From Candidatus Moranbacteria bacterium RIFOXYA12_FULL_35_19 (GTDB lineage Bacteria; Patescibacteriota; Minisyncoccia; Moranbacterales; UBA2206): a stretch of 51,675 nt of DNA. The position numbers and the translations under genes were made by a program. Location: the NCBI GenBank assembly GCA_001784805.1, contig MFSE01000008.1:1-51675 (forward strand), given 5' to 3'. The notes beneath the pieces are model-generated. The model saw only the letters and a program-made list of their open reading frames with translations, searched no databases and was not told the DNA's origin. Below are positions 25,003 through 32,678 of this stretch, piece after piece. The stretch's first letter is position 1. Each line of letters begins with the position of its first letter.

Positions 25003-25055
25003 TTTTATACCATTTCGACGATTGGGATTGATTTTTGTTTCAAAATTTCAAACAT
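25003..25055 (-). repeat. Conserved leader of 136-aa gene (copy of DUF3800 leader)
   Basis: Nearly identical to 22711-22760. On the minus strand it supplies the -10 TATAAA (25004-25009), 15 bases from the ATG at 24988. No relic lies on its far side; instead there are word repeats and a GC-rich palindrome before AbiEii. Confidence 0.65.
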
Positions 25056-25090
25056 AAAATATAATAATCAAGATACAAAATACAATAATC

Positions 25091-25126
25091 CCGCCTGCCT
25101 TGCCGTTCGCAAGACGGCGGGCAGGC
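25091..25126. repeat. GC-rich palindrome
   Basis: GCCTGCC (25093-25099) pairs with GGCAGGC (25120-25126), with further partial pairing inside (TTGCCGT / AGACGGC). It is much richer in G+C than its surroundings and belongs with similar units at 10051, 27712, 36167 and 37430. Confidence 0.65.
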
Positions 25127-25130
25127 AAAA

Positions 25131-25961
25131 TCAATGCAACTTTTTTATTTCTTCTTTTAGAATATCCTTTATATTTTTTCCGAGATTTTTGACAAATTCC
25201 CTGTCGGCAATGAAATTTTCCAGATCAAGCACAACGCTTCGACTGTCAATCTTGTCTATAATAGCTGAAAGTTTTTTTCTTAATTCTTCCATATTTTCAA
25301 CTTCTTTCACACAAGCCAAATTAAGATTAACTTCTTTTTGCAAATACCACATTAGATCAAAATAGTCCCGCCCCTTGACACTAATCAAAACATCGCCTTT
25401 CTTATTGATTTTTTCCCATTTTCGATGAAGTATTGCCCTTATTTTCGTTGCCATAAGCGTTGACAAATCAAAAGTTTTGATTAGCATTGATAGGTTAAAT
25501 TTGAAAAGTGGTCTGATTTCCGTTTTATGTTTTTTGCAAAAATCCGATCCGTCAAAAATTTCCACTTTCAAATATAACCAGTCCGACTGCGAATCATTAG
25601 CTATGCCAAGCTGTCCGAGAATTGGAAATTTCAAGTATATTCTAAATTTTTGTATTTTTGTTGCTACCGACAAACCAATCTCTTTTTCAAAATACATCTT
25701 CAGACTTTCGGCTAAATTATCAATTTTTATCTGCCCGCTAAGATCAACGAAATCCAAATCTTCTGAAAGACGAGGCAAGCTATAACACTGCGAAAGGACT
25801 GATCCGCCATAAAAAACTAAGTTGCCATATTTCTTGTCGGAATAGATAAAATTAAGTGCGAATACCTGCAAATAATTTTTCAGTAGATTTAATTTATATG
25901 AATCTGTTTTGTCAGAATTCTCTTTGATAATATTTTCTAATTCTAAAATTATTTTTTTCAT
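25131..25961 (-). CDS. AbiEii/AbiGii-family nucleotidyltransferase toxin
   Basis: 276 residues. The nucleotidyltransferase core begins with VFYGGSVLSQCYSLPRLSEDLDFVDL (about 48-73): the GGS loop and the DxD-like EDLDF metal site. The second half has KIRAILHRKWEK and VKGRDYFDLMWYL, the conserved RDxxDL-type motif of this family. Type IV AbiE toxins transfer nucleotides, and related MenT toxins modify tRNA; the target here is unknown. It is coupled to the upstream antitoxin-like gene by ATGA overlap (25958-25961), the classical order. Confidence 0.9.
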   Translation of the reverse strand: MKKIILELENIIKENSDKTDSYKLNLLKNYLQVFALNFIYSDKKYGNLVFYGGSVLSQCYSLPRLSEDLDFVDLSGQIKIDNLAESLKMYFEKEIGLSVATKIQKFRIYLKFPILGQLGIANDSQSDWLYLKVEIFDGSDFCKKHKTEIRPLFKFNLSMLIKTFDLSTLMATKIRAILHRKWEKINKKGDVLISVKGRDYFDLMWYLQKEVNLNLACVKEVENMEELRKKLSAIIDKIDSRSVVLDLENFIADREFVKNLGKNIKDILKEEIKKLH

Positions 25962-26614
25962 AGATCTTTTTTTGTTAGATAATTGAAAATTTTCCTCATT
26001 TTTTTTGATTTTTCCAAATAAACATATTCTTCCAATTCTTTGAAATCTTTTTTTGCAAAACTATCCAGATTCAATCTCAACTCATCTATTTGTTCCGCAG
26101 AGAACAAAATATTTTTTCGAAAATATAAAAAATCGAACAAAGCTTTGGCGCAAGTAGCCTCAGCAATCAAAAAATCACCACTTTTGTTAATTTCAAAGCC
26201 AGTGAATAATTCTTCTTTGATATTATAATATTTAAAAATACCCAGATGATTAGAAAATTTATTAGTCTTTTTTTTACTGACTAGCGTATAAGAATTGACT
26301 GATTCAGACATTACTCCATATTTTTCAAGGACATATTCCAAGCTTAGATAACTAGGCTCATATATTATATTTCCCACAAATTCTACATACCTGCTGATGC
26401 TATTTTTTCTGTTTATATTATCTAAAAAATTTTTACTCACATACATTCCTCTTTTTAGAGACTTCACTGTTCCATTTTTGGAAAAACGGTACAGCAAAAC
26501 TTTCAGATAATTTTTATCCTTTTCTATCGGCATCAAATCGTCAATGGTAAAATAAGGAAGTTTCTCAATAGCTTCCCTGATTTTGGATGACTTGTTTTTT
26601 CTAACTTCACTCAT
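25958..26614 (-). CDS. AbiEi-family antitoxin / transcriptional regulator
   Basis: 218 residues. An N-terminal winged helix (FTIDDLMPIEKDKNYLKVLLYRFSKNG, then LKRGMYVS, about 25-65) is followed by the AbiEi body with YEPSYLSLEYVLEKYGVMSE and a C-terminal AEATCAKALFDFLYFRK. In known AbiE systems this protein neutralises AbiEii and represses its own operon by binding inverted repeats. Here a palindrome covers the -10 of the operon promoter, which fits that role. Confidence 0.88.
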   Translation of the reverse strand: MSEVRKNKSSKIREAIEKLPYFTIDDLMPIEKDKNYLKVLLYRFSKNGTVKSLKRGMYVSKNFLDNINRKNSISRYVEFVGNIIYEPSYLSLEYVLEKYGVMSESVNSYTLVSKKKTNKFSNHLGIFKYYNIKEELFTGFEINKSGDFLIAEATCAKALFDFLYFRKNILFSAEQIDELRLNLDSFAKKDFKELEEYVYLEKSKKMRKIFNYLTKKDL

Positions 26615-26631
26615 AAATAGTTGTTTCTAAT

Positions 26632-26671
26632 GGTATACAATAATTGTACACCAAGTGAAACATAGTGTCAA
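26632..26671 (-). promoter_or_regulatory. abiE operon promoter with overlapping operator palindrome
   Basis: On the minus strand TTGACA (26666-26671), 17 bases, TACAAT (26643-26648). The palindrome with arms GGTATACAAT (26632-26641) and ATTGTACACC (26643-26652) around one base covers the -10; one base pair of the arms is mismatched. Confidence 0.7.
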
Positions 26672-26721
26672 ATCCTTATTCTCCAAAACCACGACTGCAG
26701 GCTTTCGACAATCAGAAGTCT

Positions 26722-27675
26722 CTATTTAACTTTGTAATATTCCTTATACCAAGCGACAAAATTGGCAATACCTTCTTCAATTCGAGTTGTTGGCTTCCAG
26801 CCAAGTTTTCTAAGCTTAGAAATATCTGCCACCGTGGAAGGCACATCCCCTTGTTGCATTGGTAGCATTTTTTTCTTAGCAACTTTTCCAAGACAATTTT
26901 CCAACACTTCAATGTAACGCAAAAGTTGTTCTTCGCGGTCGCCTCCGATGTTCATCACGCCATAAGGAAGATTTGCATCCAAGACTGTGATGGTGCCAGA
27001 AACAATGTCATTAATATAAGTGAAATTCCTTGACATTTTTCCGCGATTATACACTTCAATTGGTTTACCAGCTAGGGTATTTTTAGTAAATTTGAAAAGC
27101 GCCATATCTGGTCGTCCCCACGGTCCATAAACCGTGAAAAATCGCAGTCCCGTCGTTTTTAGGCCATAGATGTGGCTAAAGACATGCGCCATCAATTCTG
27201 TGGCCTTTTTGGAAGCCGCATAGGGTGAAATTGGAGTATCAACATTATCAGTTTCGCTAAATGGTTGTTTTTTGTTATTGCCATAAACCGAAGAGGAAGA
27301 AGCATAGATGAAATTTTTTATTTTATATTTCGCACTTAAATTCAAAAGATTGGTTGTACCAAGAATGTTGACATCGGCGTAGAGCAAAGGGTGTTCAATG
27401 GCATAACGCACTCCCGCCATCGCTGCCAAATGAATCACTTTATCAATTTTTTCGTTCTTGAAAATTTTCTCCGTCAATTTTTCATCTCGAATATCCCCGC
27501 GATAGAGTTTAAATTTATAGCCTTTCAAAAATTGCTTGATTCTCGCTTCTTTCAAAGACGGATCATAATAATCATTGAAATTATCAATTATCACTACTTG
27601 GTCTCCCCTATCCATCAATTTTTTAGCGATAGCACTGCCTATAAACCCCGCCCCACCAGTGATTAATATTTTCAT
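26722..27675 (-). CDS. UDP-glucuronate 4-epimerase (SDR family)
   Basis: 317 residues. The NAD-binding GGAGFIGS is at 7-14, the SDR Ser in YASSSSVYG and the YxxxK catalytic pair in SPYAASKKATELM. NDYYDPSLKEAR near 37-48 and LRFFTVYGPWGRPDMALFKF near 183-202 are marks of the UDP-glucuronate 4-epimerase branch (GAE/Cap1J). It converts UDP-glucuronate to UDP-galacturonate, using the product of ugd. It stands at the head of a minus-strand group whose next gene upstream is a glycosyltransferase. Confidence 0.9.
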   Translation of the reverse strand: MKILITGGAGFIGSAIAKKLMDRGDQVVIIDNFNDYYDPSLKEARIKQFLKGYKFKLYRGDIRDEKLTEKIFKNEKIDKVIHLAAMAGVRYAIEHPLLYADVNILGTTNLLNLSAKYKIKNFIYASSSSVYGNNKKQPFSETDNVDTPISPYAASKKATELMAHVFSHIYGLKTTGLRFFTVYGPWGRPDMALFKFTKNTLAGKPIEVYNRGKMSRNFTYINDIVSGTITVLDANLPYGVMNIGGDREEQLLRYIEVLENCLGKVAKKKMLPMQQGDVPSTVADISKLRKLGWKPTTRIEEGIANFVAWYKEYYKVK

Positions 27676-27683
27676 TTTTTTAT

Positions 27684-27735
27684 TGTTTCATGTTTCATGC
27701 TTTATGCTTGTCTGCCGATGAGGCAGGATTCATGA
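27684..27735. repeat. TTCATG word repeat with GC-rich mini-palindrome
   Basis: Variants of TTTCATGCTTTATGC flank CTGCC (27712-27716) and GGCAG (27722-27726). The repeat supplies the last codons (IMNPASSADKHKA) of the upstream glycosyltransferase. Confidence 0.6.
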
Positions 27736-28906
27736 TACATGATCTTAAATAATTATAATACTCTTCATTGTGACTATTGATGTTCGTATAATCACGCAAA
27801 GATTTTTCACGCGCTTTCTGCCCCATCTCCCGTCTCAATTCTTTATCTTCAATTAATCGGCTAATTTTTTCCACCCATTCAGAAGGATTACCCGCTAAAA
27901 ATCCATCCACGCCATCAGAAATTGCCTCAAAAAAAGTCTGATTGCGCACCGCTACCGTGGGAATGCTCAAAATTCCCGCTTCAAAAAATTTCAATTCTGA
28001 TTTTGATTCACAAAAAGGATTATCGATTTCCAAAGGCACTAAATTAATATCGCATTTATAAACATTGGCATAATATTCTCCTCTGGAAACTCTGGGCAAA
28101 ATTTCGATGCGATCTTGAAATTTATTTAGTTTATTTTCGATATCCAGCGGTCCCGCCAAAAGCAATTTAACCTTTTTATTTTTTTCTAAAATTTCCAAAA
28201 GTGCTTCTGAAATAGTGGCGAAATCTTTGTTGTGAGAGAGTGTTCCACTGTAATAACCAAGACGCAAAAATCCATCTGATTTTTTTTCTTTTTTTATAAA
28301 TTTCTCCGCAATTTCCAATTCGTGATTAGAAATTTTATTCGACACGATAAAAACTTTTTTATTTTTTTCTTTTAGCTTTTCCGCTAGATAGGAAACAGTA
28401 GTCGTGCAAACCTTCACATATGGATCATTTAATGTTTCCGCGCCAATTCCTTTGGCATATTCCGATTTTTCTGCCGAAGAAATGCGAGAAAAATAATCCA
28501 TATCTTTCAAGTATTGCGGATCGAAATCAAGGTCATCCGTGTCAAAAATAATTTCTTTATTTTGCTTTTTTATAATTTCAATAAATTTGGCGATTTTTTC
28601 ATTATAAGTTACTTTATGCAAAACAAAAATCTTAAATCTGTCGGCAAGCTTTGACAAATTAAAATTATCCGCCACCGTCACGGCGCACTTGAAATTATGC
28701 ATTCTTAGCTCTTCCGCCACGCCAAAAGCCCGAAAATGAGCTTTGTCACCTATTCCACCCGTCACAAACAAAATGTCTCCCGACTCAACTAAAAAAGATT
28801 TCAGATAATTTTTGACATACCCAAAAACTATTTTCCCGCCAGAAATAATTCCATTTCTCTTAATTATATTCCAAGTCTTGTTTAATTTTATCAAAAATGA
28901 TTTCAT
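27695..28906 (-). CDS. Glycosyltransferase, GT-B fold (group 1-like)
   Basis: 403 residues. The N-terminal domain includes LFVTGGIGDKAHFRAFGVAEEL; the C-terminal domain has LRLGYYSGTLSHNKDF, LLLAGP and ESKSELKFFEAGILSIP, the position of the donor-binding glutamates in GT4-like enzymes. The last dozen residues are encoded by a TTCATG/GC-palindrome repeat and are unlikely to matter. The acceptor is unknown; it sits next to the epimerase gene, so a uronic-acid-containing glycan is possible. Confidence 0.8.
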   Translation of the reverse strand: MKSFLIKLNKTWNIIKRNGIISGGKIVFGYVKNYLKSFLVESGDILFVTGGIGDKAHFRAFGVAEELRMHNFKCAVTVADNFNLSKLADRFKIFVLHKVTYNEKIAKFIEIIKKQNKEIIFDTDDLDFDPQYLKDMDYFSRISSAEKSEYAKGIGAETLNDPYVKVCTTTVSYLAEKLKEKNKKVFIVSNKISNHELEIAEKFIKKEKKSDGFLRLGYYSGTLSHNKDFATISEALLEILEKNKKVKLLLAGPLDIENKLNKFQDRIEILPRVSRGEYYANVYKCDINLVPLEIDNPFCESKSELKFFEAGILSIPTVAVRNQTFFEAISDGVDGFLAGNPSEWVEKISRLIEDKELRREMGQKAREKSLRDYTNINSHNEEYYNYLRSCIMNPASSADKHKA

Positions 28907-28947
28907 ACAATTTCTTTATTCGCCCTCATTCGTTTTAACATTCGCAA

Positions 28948-30339
28948 CTAATTCTCATTTTTAAATTCGAATTTCAAATCTTTGTTTAGAATTTGTTCTT
29001 GATTATATTCTCCGTCTTTGGTTTTTAGATGAACTTTGAAAGGAATATTGCTCACGCCAGATTGTTTTTGAATCAGCAAGCGGTAATCATCCAAATTGAA
29101 ATTTTCCGGCAATTCATATTTGATCGTGGAGTTAGTTTCTCGACCGATAAGCACATGGCAGATGAAACCAAAATAGGTTTTATCAAAATCTTCGCCCTTG
29201 TTAGTGTAACTCACCATTTTACTTTCTAGAAAGTTTGATCCTTTCGGTACATAAATCCGTAGATATGAATGATAATCAGATGTGCGCCAATCGCCATAGG
29301 TGGCAGTATTTTTGTAAATAATATTTAGTGTCGCTGTCGGTTTTGGAGTTGTCAAATCAATATCATAGGAAACTTCCCGCTTAATATAGTGATCAGTTTT
29401 TAGCGCGCCCATATTAGCATCCACCATCATCAAATAATCCGATCCCCAATTTCTAGCCACTCGTCCATCCCAATAAACACTTTCCGCCAAGCTTTGTAGT
29501 TCGGGATCTTTGAAATTTATCATAATATTTCTATTTTGCAATTCTTTGTGTCCCAATTCAGCTATCTTGGTAATGTTTCCCAAACTAAAAAGTTTTTCAA
29601 CCATTATTGGCGCCATTTTTCTCATAATTTCTTTTCTGTTTTGTGTATCGATTTCCGGATTCATAATATAGCGTTTTTCCACATATTCTTCCAATTTCAA
29701 AGCTCCGTCTGTGCTATTAAAAGTTACACCATATCCCGGTACGGTAATTGGACCTGTGAGCGCCAAAACATCATTAAAAACTTCAGCGTTGACTGCAATC
29801 ACTCCGTCAAAATCAGAATTTCTGCCAGCTAAGCGATAGAAATATTTAGCTTTTTCCACATTAGTCGGAAAGTCTGGCGAAAAATTTGAATCGCGAAATT
29901 TCCATTTTTTGATATCCATCATTCGAGTAAAAGGATACGGTGGAGTTATTTTAGCCGTTATCCTTTGATCCAAAAGATTAGCATCCTCAAAAAAAGTTGA
30001 GATCACTTCCCCATCTTTGATTTTCAAAATAGCATATTGACCCAAAAATCCACCCCCCGGACGAAGCTCCATATTATTTTGAAGCATTAGCATAAAAGTT
30101 CTGGTTACTCCGTCTTTTTTAGTGAAAATTTCCACCAGTTTATTCATAACTTCCAATTCTTTTTTCTCATCATCTGGAATTGGCAAAAGACCGGAAAATT
30201 TGCTGATCACCGCCAAGGATTTTATAGCAATGTCTTTTTTGTTAGTTTTAGCAAAGATGAATAAATAGTATCCCCCCACCAAAAAAGCGATTGCTAATAC
30301 AAAAAGGATTATTCTTTTCTTGGTAAAAATTTTTTTCAT
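28948..30339 (-). CDS. DUF4012 protein, membrane-anchored
   Basis: 463 residues. One N-terminal membrane helix (IILFVLAIAFLVGGYYLFIF) is followed by an outward domain. The family hallmark is MLQNNMELRPGGGFLGQYA at about 84-102, then DFDGVIAVNAEVFNDVLALTGPI. DUF4012 is common in CPR and Actinobacteria and often lies beside glycan genes; its activity is unknown, although resemblance to LytR-CpsA-Psr proteins has been noted by others (recollection). It is divergent from the membrane-protein operon that begins at 30480. Confidence 0.9.
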   Translation of the reverse strand: MKKIFTKKRIILFVLAIAFLVGGYYLFIFAKTNKKDIAIKSLAVISKFSGLLPIPDDEKKELEVMNKLVEIFTKKDGVTRTFMLMLQNNMELRPGGGFLGQYAILKIKDGEVISTFFEDANLLDQRITAKITPPYPFTRMMDIKKWKFRDSNFSPDFPTNVEKAKYFYRLAGRNSDFDGVIAVNAEVFNDVLALTGPITVPGYGVTFNSTDGALKLEEYVEKRYIMNPEIDTQNRKEIMRKMAPIMVEKLFSLGNITKIAELGHKELQNRNIMINFKDPELQSLAESVYWDGRVARNWGSDYLMMVDANMGALKTDHYIKREVSYDIDLTTPKPTATLNIIYKNTATYGDWRTSDYHSYLRIYVPKGSNFLESKMVSYTNKGEDFDKTYFGFICHVLIGRETNSTIKYELPENFNLDDYRLLIQKQSGVSNIPFKVHLKTKDGEYNQEQILNKDLKFEFKNEN

Positions 30340-30444
30340 TTATTTTTTTATTTTATTAATAAATTAATTTGCCGGTAAAAACAAAAAGTATTTCGCAATA
30401 CTCGCTTTCCCCCTGCCCAATTATTCTAACTCAAATAATCAATA

Positions 30445-30473
30445 TTGGCAAAAACAATTATTCGTCTTATAAT
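30445..30473 (+). promoter_or_regulatory. Promoter of the membrane-protein operon, probably leaderless
   Basis: TTGGCA (30445-30450), 17 bases, TATAAT (30468-30473). Six bases later comes ATG 30480, where transcription should start. Confidence 0.75.
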
Positions 30474-30479
30474 GAACTT

Positions 30480-31946
30480 ATGCTTACTTTCCAAAAAATC
30501 AAAGATTTTTGCAAAAAACCTCAAACTATTTTGATTCTGATTTTGTTAGTTTTTTTTCTCAAGGGCTTGCTTTTGACAATCATCCTTCCGATTTTCAACG
30601 GCTATGATGAAGCCCGCCACTACAATACAATTCAATATCTAGCGGAACCACGAGAAAAAAATTGGCCGAAAAATGAAAAAGGGGAATCTGCTGACGGAGA
30701 TTTGGTCCAACGATTCAATTATTCCGAAGAAATCAAAAAAACCGCGGAAAAAATTCGTTGTGTCGGCGGAGAAGATAAATGCAATCTCTATGCTAACAAT
30801 CTTTTCATCTCTGGTTTTGATGGAGAAAATGAAGCGGAAATAAATAATCGGGGTTGGAAACAATATAATGATGATTATCCGGTAAATATTGCTGGCAAAG
30901 CCGATAGTTTATATCATCAAATTGGCGAAAAAATCGAAAGAATGCTTGGAGAAAAAAATATTCTAATTAGATTTTATACTCTACGAATTTTTTCCGTTTT
31001 CTTGGGAACAATCGCTATTTTTATTTTTTATTTGATTTTGAAAAATATCGGCTTTTCTCCAAAACATAGTTTGCTCATTACTGCTATCATTTCTTTTCAG
31101 CCTAAATTCTCTTTTTACTATTCTTATGTAAATTATGATCCGCTTTTGATACTTCTATTTGCTTTTTTCGTTTTTGGCGCAATTTTGTCCATCAAAGATG
31201 GATTAAATTGGAAAAATTTATCCCTAATGATTTCTTCCATTATTTTTGGGATTTGGGTCAAAGGAACTGCCCTCATCTTGCTGGCTGTTTTTATTTTTTT
31301 AATTTTTGCAGTTATTTATAAAAAAGTATCCGGTAAAACCAAGATTAATGACAAATATTGGTTCGGTTTATTTTTTACCATTTCATTTTCTGTCATAATG
31401 ATAACTTTTCAAAAACATTTACCCCTAATTGGAAATTTCAACGAAATTTCGGCCAGTTTTTTTCGCTATTTTTTGAAAAATATTGATCCAGAATTAATCA
31501 GCCTATCTTCCAAAACCTATTGGGGTATTTTGTCTTTTGACAATTGGATTTCCCTTCATTTATTAGAGATAGTCTGGTTTATCCAATTTTTTTCCATCCT
31601 TGGTCTTATCCTTTTTATTTTCTCCAAAAACAAACCCGAATTTTTGCCGGAAAAAAAATATATTTTCTTTTTCATATTAATGATCGTCGCTCTTCAAGCT
31701 GGCATCCGTCTGGCAGATTGGCAATACTTTACCAAATACGGCAAGTTAGGTTTGCAAACCCCTGGCCGATATTTTTTTCCCAACATCGCCATTCATATCA
31801 CCTTGGTTTTTGTCGGACTGGGAATGCTTTTACAATATTTTAAAAAAGAAAAATATTTTGATTTGGTTTTGGCGCTAAGTTTGGTTTCGATGCTAGCTTT
31901 TTTTATGTATCATTTGCTAAGCACTCTGTTAGATTTTTATTTATAA
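30480..31946 (+). CDS. DUF2142/GT39-like polytopic membrane protein
   Basis: 488 residues from ATG 30480; a longer frame from a TTG at 30369 would run through the promoter and is rejected. About ten helices. The first outer loop contains FNGYDEARHYNTIQYL, the acidic motif after helix one in DUF2142 and related GT-C proteins, followed by a long soluble loop with two Cys (IRCVGGEDKCN). It probably acts on a polyprenyl-linked sugar. It is the first gene of a tight plus-strand run of five genes (30480-36125). Confidence 0.8.
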   Translation: MLTFQKIKDFCKKPQTILILILLVFFLKGLLLTIILPIFNGYDEARHYNTIQYLAEPREKNWPKNEKGESADGDLVQRFNYSEEIKKTAEKIRCVGGEDKCNLYANNLFISGFDGENEAEINNRGWKQYNDDYPVNIAGKADSLYHQIGEKIERMLGEKNILIRFYTLRIFSVFLGTIAIFIFYLILKNIGFSPKHSLLITAIISFQPKFSFYYSYVNYDPLLILLFAFFVFGAILSIKDGLNWKNLSLMISSIIFGIWVKGTALILLAVFIFLIFAVIYKKVSGKTKINDKYWFGLFFTISFSVIMITFQKHLPLIGNFNEISASFFRYFLKNIDPELISLSSKTYWGILSFDNWISLHLLEIVWFIQFFSILGLILFIFSKNKPEFLPEKKYIFFFILMIVALQAGIRLADWQYFTKYGKLGLQTPGRYFFPNIAIHITLVFVGLGMLLQYFKKEKYFDLVLALSLVSMLAFFMYHLLSTLLDFYL

Positions 31947-31950
31947 ATTT

Positions 31951-32568
31951 ATGTTAAATTTTTCAAAAAAATATTTCCCGTTATTTCTTCTTTTGCTTTT
32001 TTTGTTTTTGATTTTTGCCCGATTGGAAAAAGAATTGGTTTTTTTTGAAGATGCTCTTCAAAAAAATTCTGATATAAAAATTCCACCTAAACAACCTTTG
32101 CAAGAAAAGTTTTTTTCTACTCGTTCCGGTTTGACGGAAATTGAAATTTTGCTAGGCGGAGGAAAAAAACTAAGCCATCCCGAAGAAGTCAAATTCAAAT
32201 TGGCAGATGAAAATTGCGCAAAAGTTATTGAAGAAGGCTCGACCAAAGCATCTTTTTTGAAAATAAAAGATCTTTATGCTTTGAAATTTCCCAAAATAAC
32301 TGATTCAAAAAATAAACAATACTGTTTGATTTTAGAATATCAACCGCTAAAATCAACCGCTAAAAATCTCCAAATATACCGATCCGATGAAAAAATCGCT
32401 CTTCGTCCAGGTTATAAAAATGCTTCTATCTGGCAAGATATTCACGAGCTAAGCCAGCGCATCTCTCAATATAAACCGTGGTTTTTCAAACATTATTTTC
32501 TTTGGGCAATCATACTAGGCTTTCTTGTTCTTGCCATTCTCTTGGTTGTTGTATTAATCCTGATTTAA
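31951..32568 (+). CDS. Bitopic membrane protein of unknown function
   Basis: 205 residues with one helix at the start (YFPLFLLLLFLFLIFARL) and one at the end (FLWAIILGFLVLAILLVVVLILI), and a soluble domain of about 140 residues between them containing EILLGGGKKL and YCLILEYQPL, which looks all-beta (carbohydrate-binding-like). It starts five bases after the preceding stop and likely works with that gene's product. No named family is recognised. Confidence 0.7.
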   Translation: MLNFSKKYFPLFLLLLFLFLIFARLEKELVFFEDALQKNSDIKIPPKQPLQEKFFSTRSGLTEIEILLGGGKKLSHPEEVKFKLADENCAKVIEEGSTKASFLKIKDLYALKFPKITDSKNKQYCLILEYQPLKSTAKNLQIYRSDEKIALRPGYKNASIWQDIHELSQRISQYKPWFFKHYFLWAIILGFLVLAILLVVVLILI

Positions 32569-32593
32569 TTTATACTATATATATTGCCGTTTT

Positions 32594-32642
32594 AGACACT
32601 GGATGTCTCGCGACCGCAACAGCCGAAAGACATCCAGTGTCT
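32594..32642. repeat. Palindromic interspersed element, copy 1
   Basis: AGACACTGGATGTCT (32594-32608) and its exact complement (32628-32642) enclose a 19-base loop CGCGACCGCAACAGCCGAA. A second copy, in the opposite orientation and with an inserted palindrome, lies at 36153-36222. Confidence 0.85.
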
Positions 32643-32678
32643 GCAAGCATAAGAATATTATCTTTTTGGTTTATAACT

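Noticed and set aside
30369-30479. N-terminal extension of the DUF2142-like gene
   Set aside because: It begins with TTG, lacks protein-like features and would cover the consensus promoter.
32478-32678. N-terminal extension of the 32679 GT-C gene
   Set aside because: The extension runs through the palindromic element and overlaps the preceding gene out of frame; a normal membrane-protein start is at 32679.
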